Assembly: GCA_029972225.1 (NCBI GenBank)
Contig: CP124756.1
Span: 3,020,001-3,084,000 of the forward strand
Source of the DNA: Candidatus Thiothrix putei
GTDB lineage: Bacteria > Pseudomonadota > Gammaproteobacteria > Thiotrichales > Thiotrichaceae
DNA: 64,000 bases
Reading direction: 5' to 3'
Under the pieces are notes generated by a model that worked only from the letters and a program-made list of their open reading frames with translations, was not told where the DNA came from and made no database searches. Below, piece by piece: positions 1 to 10,057 of this stretch. The number at the start of each line of letters is the position of its first letter. The first letter of the stretch is position 1. The position numbers and the translations under genes are program-made.

Positions 1-1728
1 CAGATCAAGCTGGCACAAGGCGCAAAACCGGGTGAAGGTGGCCAGTTGCCGGGCAAGAAAGTGTACCCGTGGGTAGCACGAGTGCGTGGCACTACACCGG
101 GCGTCGGGTTGATTTCGCCACCACCGCATCATGATATTTACTCGATTGAAGATTTGGCGCAGCTCATTCACGACCTGAAAAACGCCAACAAACGTGCGCG
201 GATCAACGTCAAGTTGGTATCCGAAGTCGGCGTTGGCACAATCGCAGCCGGTGTTGCCAAAGGCAAGGCGGATGTCATCCTGATTTCCGGTTATGACGGT
301 GGCACGGGGGCTTCCCCGAAAACCAGTGTCCAACACGCCGGTTTGCCGTGGGAATTGGGGCTGGCCGAAACGCATCAAACCCTGTTGCTCAATAACCTGC
401 GGAGTCGGGTACGTCTGGAAACCGACGGCAAGTTGATGACTGGGCGTGATGTCGCGATTGCGGCATTGCTGGGTGCGGAAGAATACGGCTTCGCGACACT
501 GCCATTGGTGGCGCTGGGCTGTGTGATGATGCGCGTTTGCCATCAGGACACTTGCCCGGTTGGGATTGCGACCCAGAACCCAGAGCTGCGCAAAAAGTAT
601 GCTGGCGACCCGCAATACGTGGTGAATTTGCTGATGTTCATCGCCGAAGAATTGCGCGAATACATGGCGAAACTCGGCTTCCGCACCATTGATGAAATGG
701 TCGGGCGTGTCGATAAACTGCGCCAAGGCACGGCGGAAGGTCACTGGAAAGCCAGCATGGTCGATTTGAGCACCTTGCTGCATACCCCAGCACTGGAAGA
801 ATGCGACGGTATCCGGTGTTTGCGCGAACAAGATCATGGCATTGCGCAATCCTTGGATGAACGTGAAATTCTCAAAGCGTGCCAGCCCGCGATTGATCAC
901 GGCACACCTGTCACCGCAACGTTTGCCATCAAAAACATTGACCGCGTGGCAGGCACGATCACCGGCTCAGAAGTCACCCGCAAATACGGCGCAGCAGGCT
1001 TGCCCGAAGACACGATTCGCCTGAAATTTAACGGCTCAGCGGGGCAAAGTTTCGGCGCATTCCTGCCCAAAGGCATGACGCTGGAACTCGAAGGCGATTC
1101 CAACGACTACATCGGCAAAGGGTTGTCGGGCGGTAAGCTCATCGTTTACCCACGTAAAGATGCGCAATTTGCGGCGGAAGATAATATTCTGATCGGCAAT
1201 GTGGCATTCTTTGGCGCAAGTGACGGTGAAGCCTATGTACGCGGCGTCGCGGGCGAACGTTTCTGTGTGCGCAACTCCGGGGTGCGTGTCGTCGTTGAAG
1301 GCACGGGCGACCACGGTTGCGAATACATGACCGGCGGGCGCGTGGTGGTGTTAGGCAAAGTTGGGCGTAACTTCGGCGCGGGCATGTCCGGCGGCGTGGC
1401 TTACGTGTATGACCCCAGCGGCATTCTCGCGGTCAGCGGCAATACTGAAATGGTCGCTTATAGCCCACTGAGTGTTGCCGACGAAAAAGCCGAAGTCAAA
1501 GCGATGATCGAAAAGCATGTGCTGTATACTGGCAGCGTGCGCGGTAGCCTGATTTTGGCGGACTGGGACAAATACTCAGCCGATTTCGTGCGCGTCATGC
1601 CGAACGACTATCAACGAATGCTGGAAGCGATTCGCTCGTTTGAGCAGCAAGGTCTCTCCGGGGAAGAAGCATTGATGGCCGCTTTCACCGCCAACAATAG
1701 CGACGCTTCGCGTGTCAGTGGCAATTAA
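1..1728 (+). CDS. gltB: Glutamate synthase (NADPH) large subunit, 3' part
   Basis: This is the C-terminal part (about 575 codons) of GltB, which transfers the amide nitrogen of glutamine to 2-oxoglutarate to give two glutamates. The reading frame is open from base 1, so the 5' end lies outside the window. The first residues carry the [10 protein letters not shown] loop of the FMN-binding synthase domain. The three cysteines of the [3Fe-4S] cluster are seen as C-x5-C-x4-C, ending in CHQDTCPVG (around bases 520-560). The last third holds the Gly-rich GXGXG beta-helix repeats (for example [21 protein letters not shown] around 1335-1395). gltD follows after 18 bases on the same strand, the usual gltBD operon. 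Nothing looks damaged. Confidence 0.97.
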   Translation, partial: QIKLAQGAKPGEGGQLPGKKVYPWVARVRGTTPGVGLISPPPHHDIYSIEDLAQLIHDLKNANKRARINVKLVSEVGVGTIAAGVAKGKADVILISGYDGGTGASPKTSVQHAGLPWELGLAETHQTLLLNNLRSRVRLETDGKLMTGRDVAIAALLGAEEYGFATLPLVALGCVMMRVCHQDTCPVGIATQNPELRKKYAGDPQYVVNLLMFIAEELREYMAKLGFRTIDEMVGRVDKLRQGTAEGHWKASMVDLSTLLHTPALEECDGIRCLREQDHGIAQSLDEREILKACQPAIDHGTPVTATFAIKNIDRVAGTITGSEVTRKYGAAGLPEDTIRLKFNGSAGQSFGAFLPKGMTLELEGDSNDYIGKGLSGGKLIVYPRKDAQFAAEDNILIGNVAFFGASDGEAYVRGVAGERFCVRNSGVRVVVEGTGDHGCEYMTGGRVVVLGKVGRNFGAGMSGGVAYVYDPSGILAVSGNTEMVAYSPLSVADEKAEVKAMIEKHVLYTGSVRGSLILADWDKYSADFVRVMPNDYQRMLEAIRSFEQQGLSGEEALMAAFTANNSDASRVSGN

Positions 1729-1746
1729 GGATTAAGGGTAACAATC

Positions 1747-3237
1747 ATGGGTAAACCTACTGGTTTCATGGAATACCAGCGCGAGCTGCCAGCCGACCGC
1801 GCCCCGTTGGAACGGATTAAAGACTGGCGTGAAATGCATTTGCATTTCGATCGTGAAGCGGAAAGCCGCGAACAAGGGGCGCGTTGCATGGAATGCGGCA
1901 TTCCGTTTTGTCAAACCGGCAAAATGTTGCCCGGTGGCGCGAGCGGCTGCCCGGTACACAATTTGATTCCTGAATGGAATGACATGATCTTTCGCGGCTT
2001 GTGGAAAGAAGCCTACGAACGCCTGCGCATGACCAATAACTTCCCGGAATTCACCGGGCGGGTTTGCCCGGCGCCGTGCGAAGGTTCTTGCACATTGGGT
2101 ATCAATGAACCGCCTGTGACCATCAAATTGAACGAAGTGTCGATCATCGACAAAGCATTCGAGGAAGGTTGGGTGACACCACAGCCCCCCGTTGAGCGCA
2201 CTGGCAAGAAAGTGGCAGTCGTTGGTTCAGGGCCTGCGGGCTTAGCCTGTGCTGACCAGTTGAATACTGCCGGTCATACCGTCACCGTTTACGAACGCGC
2301 TGACCGTATCGGCGGCTTGTTGATGTACGGCATCCCCAATATGAAACTGGACAAGCAGGACATCGTGCAACGTCGCGTTGACCTGATGGCAGCCGAAGGC
2401 GTGAACTTCGTGACAGGTGTGGAAGTCGGCAAAGACGTTTCTGCTGAACAGTTGCGCAGTGACTTTGATGCGGTGGTTTTGTGTGCGGGTGCTACCCAGC
2501 CGCGTGATCTGTCGGTGGAAGGCCGTCACCTCAAGGGTGTGCATTTCGCGATGGATTTTCTCACCGCGAATACCAAAAGCTTGCTGGATTCGGGCTTGGC
2601 GGATGGTCAGTATATTTCGGCAAAAGGCTTGGATGTGATCGTTATCGGTGGCGGTGATACTGGCACGGATTGCGTGGGTACGTCAGTACGGCATGGCTGC
2701 AAATCGGTCACACAACTGGAAATCATGCCGCGCGCACCGGACTCACGTGCAGCGGATAACCCTTGGCCGGAATGGCCGCGTGTGCATAAAGTCGATTACG
2801 GTCAGGAAGAAGCGGCGGCGGTCTTTGGGCGTGATCCGCGTGATTACCTCATTTCCACCAAGAAACTGGTCGGTGATGAAAACGGTCATGTGAAAGAAAT
2901 TCATACCGTCGGGGTGCGCTGGGAACAGGGTGCTGGCGGGCGCATGAATTTGATTGAAGTCGAAGGCACGGAAGAAGTATTGCCCGCACAATTGGTGTTG
3001 CTGGCAATGGGCTTTACCGGGCCGGAAAAAACACTGGTGGATGCGCTGACGCTGGACACTGACCCACGCGGCAATGTCAAAGCCGATTATGGTAAATACA
3101 CCACCAACCTGCCGGGTGTGTTTGCAGCGGGCGATATGCGCCGTGGGCAAAGTCTGGTGGTGTGGGCAATCAATGAAGGTCGCGAAGCTGCGCGGGAATG
3201 TGATCGGTTTTTGATGGGCAAGACTTACTTGCCGTAA
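1747..3237 (+). CDS. gltD: Glutamate synthase small subunit
   Basis: GltD (496 aa) passes electrons from NADPH through FAD and Fe-S clusters to GltB. The N-terminal Fe-S cysteine set is visible in [10 protein letters not shown] (residues 46-55) and again in [11 protein letters not shown]. Two dinucleotide-binding motifs follow: [13 protein letters not shown] near residue 156 and [13 protein letters not shown] near residue 297. The C-terminus has the FAD-binding [19 protein letters not shown] stretch. Length matches the GltD family. The ATG at 1747 is preceded by a purine-rich stretch. It forms an operon with gltB and ends at a hairpin terminator. Confidence 0.97.
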   Translation: MGKPTGFMEYQRELPADRAPLERIKDWREMHLHFDREAESREQGARCMECGIPFCQTGKMLPGGASGCPVHNLIPEWNDMIFRGLWKEAYERLRMTNNFPEFTGRVCPAPCEGSCTLGINEPPVTIKLNEVSIIDKAFEEGWVTPQPPVERTGKKVAVVGSGPAGLACADQLNTAGHTVTVYERADRIGGLLMYGIPNMKLDKQDIVQRRVDLMAAEGVNFVTGVEVGKDVSAEQLRSDFDAVVLCAGATQPRDLSVEGRHLKGVHFAMDFLTANTKSLLDSGLADGQYISAKGLDVIVIGGGDTGTDCVGTSVRHGCKSVTQLEIMPRAPDSRAADNPWPEWPRVHKVDYGQEEAAAVFGRDPRDYLISTKKLVGDENGHVKEIHTVGVRWEQGAGGRMNLIEVEGTEEVLPAQLVLLAMGFTGPEKTLVDALTLDTDPRGNVKADYGKYTTNLPGVFAAGDMRRGQSLVVWAINEGREAARECDRFLMGKTYLP

Positions 3238-3268
3238 GCTCAAACCAACACTTCACATGACGAGGAAT

Positions 3269-3291
3269 CGCCCCATTACTGGGGCGTTTTT
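3269..3291 (+). terminator. Rho-independent terminator after gltBD
   Basis: A 6-bp GC-rich stem (CGCCCC / GGGGCG) with a 6-base loop is followed by five T. It lies 31 bases after the gltD stop. Confidence 0.85.
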
Positions 3292-3318
3292 CGTGAATCA
3301 AGACCTAGAGAATACCCC

Positions 3319-3876
3319 ATGATTATCTACATCCACGGCTTCAATTCCTCTTCCGCTTCGCTAAAAGCCCAGCAATTGCAACACTGGTTAGCAGCACGCG
3401 GGCGAGCGCACGAATGGGTTTGCCCTGACCTGCCAGACCGCCCGTTATCCGCGATAGCCTTGCTGTCAGACTTGATCGAACAAGCCCCAACACCACCCAA
3501 GCTCATTGGTAGCTCTCTCGGCGGTTTTTACGCTACTTACCTCGCCAGTCAATACACACTTAAAGCTGCCTTGGTCAATCCAGCCATACACCCCGGTTTG
3601 TTATTGCGCTCATTGTTAGGCGGCGTGCAGCAACACTGGCATGATGCAGGTACTTACACCTTCACCCAAGCGCACCTCGATGATTTGCTGGCAATGGATC
3701 AACTCAGCCCTGCCAATCCTCACAATCTGTTAGTACTGTTAGAAAATGGTGACAAAACGCTGGACTGGCGCGATGCAACCAGTTATTACCGCAAAGCGCA
3801 TCAACTCATCTTTCAGGGCGGGAACCACGGTTTCACCCGCTTTCTGGATGTGTTGGATCTCATCGACAGATTCTAA
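3319..3876 (+). CDS. YqiA-type alpha/beta-hydrolase (UPF0227 esterase family)
   Basis: A 185-residue single-domain alpha/beta hydrolase resembling YqiA, whose E. coli member hydrolyses short acyl esters. The N-terminal strand MIIYIHGFNSS is typical of the family. The nucleophile elbow is GSSLGGFYA near residue 65, and the catalytic His is likely in GGNHGFTRF near the C-terminus. There is no signal peptide, so it should be cytoplasmic. It stands alone between the gltBD terminator and the convergent polysaccharide kinase gene, which ends 11 bases downstream. The natural substrate is unknown. Confidence 0.85.
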   Translation: MIIYIHGFNSSSASLKAQQLQHWLAARGRAHEWVCPDLPDRPLSAIALLSDLIEQAPTPPKLIGSSLGGFYATYLASQYTLKAALVNPAIHPGLLLRSLLGGVQQHWHDAGTYTFTQAHLDDLLAMDQLSPANPHNLLVLLENGDKTLDWRDATSYYRKAHQLIFQGGNHGFTRFLDVLDLIDRF

Positions 3877-3887
3877 TACCCATCTGG

Positions 3888-6164
3888 TTAAATAACGGGA
3901 GCAAGATTCAAACCCTTTCGCTTACCCTTGACCGGTTTAGCAGTAGGTTGGCTCGGAATACGGGTGTGGTAACGGTCATAGTAGCGGTAATCTGTCACTT
4001 CTTCCTGCGACTTTACCATCAAAAAACCCACGATATTCTGTTTCACCCGTTGCAATTGTTCAATCACCGTCAACAAGCGTTTGCGGTTAATACGGTCTTC
4101 ATCCGCCACAATCACCGTGGCCTCAGCCATTGAGGATAGGTAAATCGCATCAGCAAAACCCGCCGTTGGTGGGCCGTCAATAATCACGCTATCGAAATGC
4201 TTAGTCGCAAGATTCAGCAACTGTGCCATCGCGGGGCTGGATACCATCCGCACAGGGTCAGCCATCAAGGTTCCCGCCAGAATTAGATATAACCCTTTCA
4301 TTTCACGGGATGGATGCGTAACACTAGCAATATCGACCTCGCCGTTGAGGTAATTGCTCAAACCTCTGGCGTTAGGCAAGCCCAACTTAACATGCACGGA
4401 AGGGCGCCGTAAATCGGCATCAATCAATAAGACTTTTAATCCCTGTTGTGCTTGGCTTAGCGCAATATTGACCGCCGACGTTGATTTACCCTCTGCTGGA
4501 TTGACGCTGGTAATCAATGTTACACGAGGGGAATTACCGCCCGGTAACACAAAACGCAAATTCGCCGTCATCACCCGATACGATTCGGCCAGCAACGACC
4601 CTGCATCACGCACAGTTGCCAACGCCAAATTGCTTTCTGACAAATGCCGCACGTGCGGAATAGTACCCAGTATCGGCAAACCACTCAGTGCTTGCAACTC
4701 ACCTACCGAAGCTACCCCTTGATTCAGGGTTTCACGCAATAATGCTGCCCCAATTCCCAGCATCAACCCCACTAACCCACCCAGAATGAGGTTAAGCGCC
4801 TTCTTCGGGCGAAACACATTATCGTCAGGCGCGGCAGCATCCACTACCCGAATATTGCTACTGGTAACATTGGAAGCGACATTCACTTCTTTCATACGCT
4901 GCAACAAACCATCATAGAGGTCACGGCTAGTTTCAACTTCACGCTTCAACGCGTTGTATTCAATACTACGGTCACGTAAATCAACCAATTCACCTTTATA
5001 AGCATCTAATTGGCTACGCAGGTCATCCTCCAGCTTTTTTGCTGCTGCGTATTCCGCTTGCAAGGATTGTTTTAGCCCCCCCACTTCCTTTTGTAACTGG
5101 CTGCGGACTTCCTGAATTTGTTGCTGCAAACGCTGCATATCGGGGAAAGCCGGTTTAAACAGTTTGAGCTTTTCCTGATACTCGGCTTCTAAAGTATTAA
5201 GATTTTGCTTAATGCCCTCCACCACAGGGTTATTCAGTACTTCACGAACATTACCGTGCCTGCCCCCTTGTATCATCTGGCTTTCCGCCTGAATACGGGC
5301 ACGCTCGGCAGCCCCTAAAGCGGAATAGAGTTCGTCAAGTTTACGTTCTTGGCTGGACTGGCTATTGTTGACTTCTAAAATGCCGTTTTGCTTAGCGTAT
5401 TCAATGAGTTTAGCTTCCTGCAAAGTCAAACGCTGACGTGCTTTTTCTAGCTCCTGTTCCAGAAACTCTTTGGCATAGGTATCGGTTTCACTTTGGGAAC
5501 TGATATTTTCTTTGATGAACGCATTAATCAATGCATTTACAATATCCGCCGACAACACCGGGTCTGAGCTTTCATAAAATACCTTAACCAAATGTGTTTT
5601 CTCAATCGGCTCTATATACAGTTTTTCTGCAAATTGTTGCGCATAATCGGGGGCTTTACCGTCGTCTGTGTTTTGCTTAGCAGGCAGCCAGGCACCAATA
5701 AACCCCTTGATAATCACTTTAATAGATGTCAACACATTGAATTTTTCAGGGCGTTCAAATAAGCGCGTTCTCAAATCCAAATCAGCAATGACCCGCTCCG
5801 CTAACTTGCGGCTTTTCAACTGCTCGTATTGAGTACGAAAAAAAGGATCTTGTTCCCCCATATCCGGGGAAGCACTGGTCACCGTGCCAAAATTCACAAC
5901 CTGCACCCCCTCTTTTTCGATCTGGATGGTAGCACTGGCACGATAAGAAGGCGTCGCTGTCCAGGTAAAATACGCAGTTAACAGCAGAATCGACAATGCA
6001 GTCAGTAATAGCGTCCATTTTTGTCGCAGCAAACGCCGCCACACATCCTCCAGTGTCAGTGTATGAGTAGACACCCCTGTAGCAGGCACAGCCAAATACG
6101 GCACTGGCGCACTAACGGTATGGGGGGAACTGACGACACGTGTATTATTGTTGACGGTTAGCAT
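3888..6164 (-). CDS. Polysaccharide co-polymerase with BY-kinase domain (Wzc-like)
   Basis: An inner-membrane protein controlling exopolysaccharide chain length and export. The open frame extends to 6230, but the ATG at 6164 is chosen because it has an AGAGA-like ribosome site and gives a conventional N-terminus (758 aa). In order: a Wzz domain with TM1 near residues 50-68, a long periplasmic coiled coil (about 230-420), TM2 near 455-475, then the tyrosine-kinase domain with Walker A (NPAEGKSTS, about 553), Walker A' (LLIDADLRRPS, about 577) and Walker B (VIIDGPP, about 658). The C-terminus has a tyrosine cluster, YRYYDRYH, the usual autophosphorylation tail. It is divergent from three polysaccharide genes, with a 227-base shared upstream region. 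No matching phosphatase or outer-membrane exporter gene lies in the window. Confidence 0.9.
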   Translation of the reverse strand: MLTVNNNTRVVSSPHTVSAPVPYLAVPATGVSTHTLTLEDVWRRLLRQKWTLLLTALSILLLTAYFTWTATPSYRASATIQIEKEGVQVVNFGTVTSASPDMGEQDPFFRTQYEQLKSRKLAERVIADLDLRTRLFERPEKFNVLTSIKVIIKGFIGAWLPAKQNTDDGKAPDYAQQFAEKLYIEPIEKTHLVKVFYESSDPVLSADIVNALINAFIKENISSQSETDTYAKEFLEQELEKARQRLTLQEAKLIEYAKQNGILEVNNSQSSQERKLDELYSALGAAERARIQAESQMIQGGRHGNVREVLNNPVVEGIKQNLNTLEAEYQEKLKLFKPAFPDMQRLQQQIQEVRSQLQKEVGGLKQSLQAEYAAAKKLEDDLRSQLDAYKGELVDLRDRSIEYNALKREVETSRDLYDGLLQRMKEVNVASNVTSSNIRVVDAAAPDDNVFRPKKALNLILGGLVGLMLGIGAALLRETLNQGVASVGELQALSGLPILGTIPHVRHLSESNLALATVRDAGSLLAESYRVMTANLRFVLPGGNSPRVTLITSVNPAEGKSTSAVNIALSQAQQGLKVLLIDADLRRPSVHVKLGLPNARGLSNYLNGEVDIASVTHPSREMKGLYLILAGTLMADPVRMVSSPAMAQLLNLATKHFDSVIIDGPPTAGFADAIYLSSMAEATVIVADEDRINRKRLLTVIEQLQRVKQNIVGFLMVKSQEEVTDYRYYDRYHTRIPSQPTAKPVKGKRKGLNLAPVI

Positions 6165-6391
6165 AGTTCTCTGGTGGATATAATTGTTGATTATGCGGGC
6201 TATTCTCCAACAGCCTTGTACAGACCGCAAAGTTTAGCCTGCATTCGCGGGCATTTTCTAGATAAGCGGACATACTCCCCGATCACTTGCCGCCTAACCT
6301 ACAAAGTTCCCCGTTAATCTGCCAGCACTGGCATCACTTTTCCTAACATCATACAAATAGGCAATTATAAAAAAACAAAGCCTTTGGGAAT

Positions 6392-7399
6392 ATGAGTATA
6401 ACGATTACCCCCGATCAGCCATCCACGCAACCAATGCCGGTTACAGTAACAGGTGAGATTTTCTCTACCTCAGCCTTTCGCGCCATTATTGCGCATGAGT
6501 TCCGCCTAAAACCGGTGCAAGTACACGTAGCAACAACAGGCCAAACGTTTACGATCCCCGCATTTTTGCGTACTCATTGGCGAGGCAAACAAACCCTCAT
6601 CATCGGTGCAGGTTTTGATAAAACGGGGCTAATTCCCAATATTGCCGCTGATGATTATGGCACTGTAATCGAAACATTAGCACAGGCGTTAACCACCACG
6701 AAGGTTAATTGCTTAGAAATACGTACCCCCCAACGTATTCCCTGTCTGAATGACACTGCCGATAAAGTCGAGTTGAATGTCGACATTCAACCTTCAGTGG
6801 CAACTATCTGGCAGAACCTCTCCAGTAATACCCGTAAAAATATCCGTCGCCCTTTAAAAATGGGGTTTACCTCGGTCATTGGGCTAAATTCGCAACTATT
6901 GGATGAGTTTTACCAGTTGTATCGCATGAGTTTGCATGATCTTGGCAGTTTGCCGCATCCCAAAGCATTTTTTATGGATTTGATGACACAATGCCCCAGT
7001 CAAGTTGAAATTTTTATGGGCTATATCGACGGTATTCCAGTGGTGTCATCCCTTAATTTTGTGAGTGAGGATGAAGTCTATGGCGCATGGTCAGGCATCC
7101 ATACCCTGTACAAGAAGCACAATGTATTTCTCGCCATGCTGTGGCAAATAATTGAATATTGTGGAACAAGCGGGCGTAAAACTTACAACCTAGGACGCTC
7201 ATCCGCAGGCAGCAACCCGCATCAATTCAAGCTAAAACTTGCCAATCGTAGCCACAAAATTTACTACTACCAATTACCAATCGCCAAGCCCTCTCCAACC
7301 GTTTCCAAGGTACAAGAAGCTGCTTCTTGGCTCATCCGCCATACCCCAGAAGTCGTTATGGATGGGTTATCTCGTGTCCTGCTCCACAAATTTTATTGA
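6392..7399 (+). CDS. FemAB-like GNAT-fold transferase of a polysaccharide locus
   Basis: A 335-residue protein resembling the FemAB-like proteins found in exopolysaccharide (exosortase-type) loci. It has two GNAT-like halves. The second half contains the TRKNIRRPLKMGF stretch, a helical segment (YQLYRMSLHDLGSLPHP) and the C-terminal GRSSAGSNPHQFKLKLAN motif typical of these proteins. Family members are thought to add an acyl or aminoacyl group to a sugar or peptide, but the real reaction is not known. The ATG at 6392 is in an AT-rich leader. The next gene starts 9 bases after the stop, pointing to an operon with the glycosyltransferase and deacetylase. Confidence 0.75.
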   Translation: MSITITPDQPSTQPMPVTVTGEIFSTSAFRAIIAHEFRLKPVQVHVATTGQTFTIPAFLRTHWRGKQTLIIGAGFDKTGLIPNIAADDYGTVIETLAQALTTTKVNCLEIRTPQRIPCLNDTADKVELNVDIQPSVATIWQNLSSNTRKNIRRPLKMGFTSVIGLNSQLLDEFYQLYRMSLHDLGSLPHPKAFFMDLMTQCPSQVEIFMGYIDGIPVVSSLNFVSEDEVYGAWSGIHTLYKKHNVFLAMLWQIIEYCGTSGRKTYNLGRSSAGSNPHQFKLKLANRSHKIYYYQLPIAKPSPTVSKVQEAASWLIRHTPEVVMDGLSRVLLHKFY

Positions 7400-7408
7400 A
7401 CACCACAG

Positions 7409-8548
7409 ATGAAAGCTAACCATATGAAAATTCTGGAAGTTTGCACCGTCAGCAGTTCAGCCTATGCGCTGGTTTTTCACCGTGCCCATGCACTGAATCA
7501 ACGTCATGCCGGTAACATGCAGGTCGATATACTGTGCAGTGATGGCCCTGAAGTTGCCTTAATGCAAGCACAAGGCATGAATGTAGTAGTAGAAACCCTG
7601 CACCGCAGTCTCAACCCGTTGCAACTGGCGCGTTCTGCCTGGAATCTGCACCGTGCTATTCGTCAAGGGGATTACGATACTGTGCATCTGCATTTTGGCA
7701 TACCAGGGTTAGTCGGACGCTTTCTGGCTTTTTTTGATCACAAAACTGTCTGGATTTACCAAAGCCATGGCTACAGTATCGCAGAAAACACCAGCCCATT
7801 CGCACGTAAGGCTTATATTCTGATTGAAAAGCTGCTGAAAAAAACCGTGCGTTATTCACTGTTCCAGTTACGTGAAGATATGCAATTAGCACGGGAACAT
7901 CACCTACTCGATGAAACACAAATGGTGTTTTTGGGGAATGGCATAGACGTAGAAAAATTCGAGCCAAGCCACACATCCCCTTCCGGCATCACGACGTTTG
8001 GTATGGTGGCACGCTTTGAGCCGATCAAAAATCATGCCTTGCTATTGGATGCTGCCGAACACTTGGCAAAGCAGACCCGTGACTTCAAAATTAAACTCAT
8101 TGGTCAAGGACATCTACAAGCCGAAGTACAAGCGGCTATCCAGCAAAAAGGGCTGACTGACGTGATTGAAATTCAAGCATACCGCAATGACATGCCAGCG
8201 TTTTATCAAAGCATTGATGTGGGCGTACTGACCTCATTTGCTGAAGGTATTCCACGTGCTCTGATCGAACCCATGGCCTCCGGCAAACCCGTTATTTGCA
8301 CTAATGTTAAAGGCAGCCGCGAAGCTATCATTGATCAGGAAACCGGCTTCAAAACCCCCATTGATTCCCCACAAATGCTTGCCGACCACATGCTTTGGTT
8401 CATTCAACACCCTGAACAACGCCAACAAATGGGTAAAACCGCACGTCAACATGCGATTCAACACTTCTCAGAATCACGGGTGCTCGATATTCTCGGTGAA
8501 ATCTACCTATCTTGCCGTCCCTTCCAACTCACAGGAGCCACCGTATGA
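7409..8548 (+). CDS. Glycosyltransferase family 4
   Basis: A 379-residue GT-B fold enzyme that should transfer a sugar from an NDP donor to a growing polysaccharide or lipid carrier. The N-terminal half is the acceptor domain. The C-terminal half shows the GMVARFEPIKNH turn and the donor-binding E-x7-E region around GIPRALIEPMASGKPVIC (near residue 280), the hallmark of GT4. An internal ATG at 7424 (MKILEVCTV) is an equally good start because it begins the first beta strand. The stop codon overlaps the deacetylase start as ATGA, showing translational coupling. Sugar specificity cannot be read from the sequence. Confidence 0.88.
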   Translation: MKANHMKILEVCTVSSSAYALVFHRAHALNQRHAGNMQVDILCSDGPEVALMQAQGMNVVVETLHRSLNPLQLARSAWNLHRAIRQGDYDTVHLHFGIPGLVGRFLAFFDHKTVWIYQSHGYSIAENTSPFARKAYILIEKLLKKTVRYSLFQLREDMQLAREHHLLDETQMVFLGNGIDVEKFEPSHTSPSGITTFGMVARFEPIKNHALLLDAAEHLAKQTRDFKIKLIGQGHLQAEVQAAIQQKGLTDVIEIQAYRNDMPAFYQSIDVGVLTSFAEGIPRALIEPMASGKPVICTNVKGSREAIIDQETGFKTPIDSPQMLADHMLWFIQHPEQRQQMGKTARQHAIQHFSESRVLDILGEIYLSCRPFQLTGATV

Positions 8549-9378
8549 TTTTTACGGCTGACATCGAAGACTGGCAGCAATCGGTTTACGATTTTGATCG
8601 GGCAGTTTCCAATCGCGTGGTACGCAATACCAGCCGTTTGCTGGATATTCTGGACACACACAACATTAAGGGGACCTTTTTCATACAAGGCATGGTTGCC
8701 GAAAAATTTCCGCAACTGATTAAGAGCATTGCCCAAGCAGATCACGAACTCGCCAGTCATTCACATACCCACCGGATGATTTACAACCTCACCGAAGCCC
8801 AATTTCGCGCTGAAATGCAACGTTCCGTGGGGTTACTCGAAGACATTAGCGGCATCAAAGTCATCGGCTTTCGCGCCCCCACGTTCTCGGTACGTGATGA
8901 TATTCTCGACTGGTATTGCGATACACTACGGGAACAGGGGATCATTTACGACTCATCCATCATGCTGGCGACCGTAAGAAGCTGCTACGGCTTCAGCGAT
9001 GACCGTATTTTGCAACGTATTGCCGAACGCGGCCTAGATTGTTACCCCATGAGCGTCAGTCGCGTATTGGGCAAGAGTTTACCCGTGATGGGAGGCGGCT
9101 ATTTTCGTATCTACCCCTACTGGTTATCGCGCTGGTTAGCACGTGATTTGGATCATGACACCAGCATTTTCTACATGCACCCTTATGAATTGGATACGCA
9201 TGAACACCGTGAAGTATCAAAACAGGTAACTATTCCCCTAAAAATGGCAGTACACCAATTTGCACGCCGCAGCAGTATTCCGGGAAAACTCAACAAACTG
9301 TTGCAGGATTATCCCTTTACGTCGTTTCGGGATCATTACTACACCAACACGACTACGGCAATAAACGCGCCCCAATAA
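8545..9378 (+). CDS. Polysaccharide deacetylase (NodB family)
   Basis: A 277-residue carbohydrate esterase 4 protein expected to remove N-acetyl groups from the polysaccharide made by this locus. The start is the ATG at 8545, in an ATGA overlap with the glycosyltransferase stop and 7 bases after AGGAG. NodB motifs seen are the acidic start (ADIEDW, residues 5-10), the metal-binding His pair HSHTH (near 72-76) and the GFRAPTFS motif. No signal peptide is present, which resembles the cytoplasmic deacetylases of exosortase-linked loci. The last 26 bases overlap the convergent YdjM-like gene. Confidence 0.88.
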   Translation: MIFTADIEDWQQSVYDFDRAVSNRVVRNTSRLLDILDTHNIKGTFFIQGMVAEKFPQLIKSIAQADHELASHSHTHRMIYNLTEAQFRAEMQRSVGLLEDISGIKVIGFRAPTFSVRDDILDWYCDTLREQGIIYDSSIMLATVRSCYGFSDDRILQRIAERGLDCYPMSVSRVLGKSLPVMGGGYFRIYPYWLSRWLARDLDHDTSIFYMHPYELDTHEHREVSKQVTIPLKMAVHQFARRSSIPGKLNKLLQDYPFTSFRDHYYTNTTTAINAPQ

Positions 9379-10045
9379 TGCGGTAAGTATCCGCACTCAG
9401 CAAAGTATCCCAAAATGCATGGGAATCCGGTACAACGGCCCATGCAATAATGGTAGCCACTACCAAGGCCGTCGACTTCTCGCGTTTTTTCCAATCGAGT
9501 ATTTTTAATGCTGTACCAAAGGAACGTTTAATGCGGTGGTTCATAAAATCCACACTGTACAACTCATCCAACACCAGATGCAGCACAAACCCCAAAAATA
9601 CAAACAGACCAAATAGCCATGCAATAAACGGGCTTTCACCCATCACATGGAAGGCAAAGGCAGCCGTCAAAAACATGAACAATACCGCAGCAACGAGCGA
9701 ATGAATCGAGCCACGGTGTGTGGTGTATTCATGAAACACCGTCCAGATAGGAAAGCGGATTAACCCAAACGTGATTAATCCCACACCCCATAACTCCACA
9801 ATCGACAGATTATTCTGATTGGAAAATACCACCATAAACGCGGCAATAATCGCAAACAGAGAAAACATAATGCGACTGGGGTAAGCGTGCTGCAAATCAA
9901 TATCGGGCAAAATACCGCCGATTGTTCCCAGCAGCGCCAACATCAACGCTTCACGCGGCTCCACTAACCCTACTTGCAGGCAAAGGACGGACAATAAACC
10001 CGCCCCCGCTGCTGCCACGGTAATATGGGTACTAAAATTTGCCAT
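9353..10045 (-). CDS. YdjM-like membrane-bound metal-dependent hydrolase family protein (DUF457)
   Basis: A 230-residue integral membrane protein. It begins MANFSTHITVAAAGAG, with the conserved His of the YdjM/DUF457 family, followed by GTIGGILPDIDLQHAYPSR holding the conserved D-x-D. Four to five hydrophobic segments follow, and a second motif (EYTTHRGSIHSLVAA, then LHLVLDELYSVD) supplies further His/Asp residues. E. coli YdjM is LexA-controlled; no LexA box was seen here. It starts 12 bases after thrC on the same strand, so it may be read through from the threonine operon. The biochemical role is unknown. Confidence 0.8.
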   Translation of the reverse strand: MANFSTHITVAAAGAGLLSVLCLQVGLVEPREALMLALLGTIGGILPDIDLQHAYPSRIMFSLFAIIAAFMVVFSNQNNLSIVELWGVGLITFGLIRFPIWTVFHEYTTHRGSIHSLVAAVLFMFLTAAFAFHVMGESPFIAWLFGLFVFLGFVLHLVLDELYSVDFMNHRIKRSFGTALKILDWKKREKSTALVVATIIAWAVVPDSHAFWDTLLSADTYRIIGARLLP

Positions 10046-10057
10046 CTGTGATGCAGC

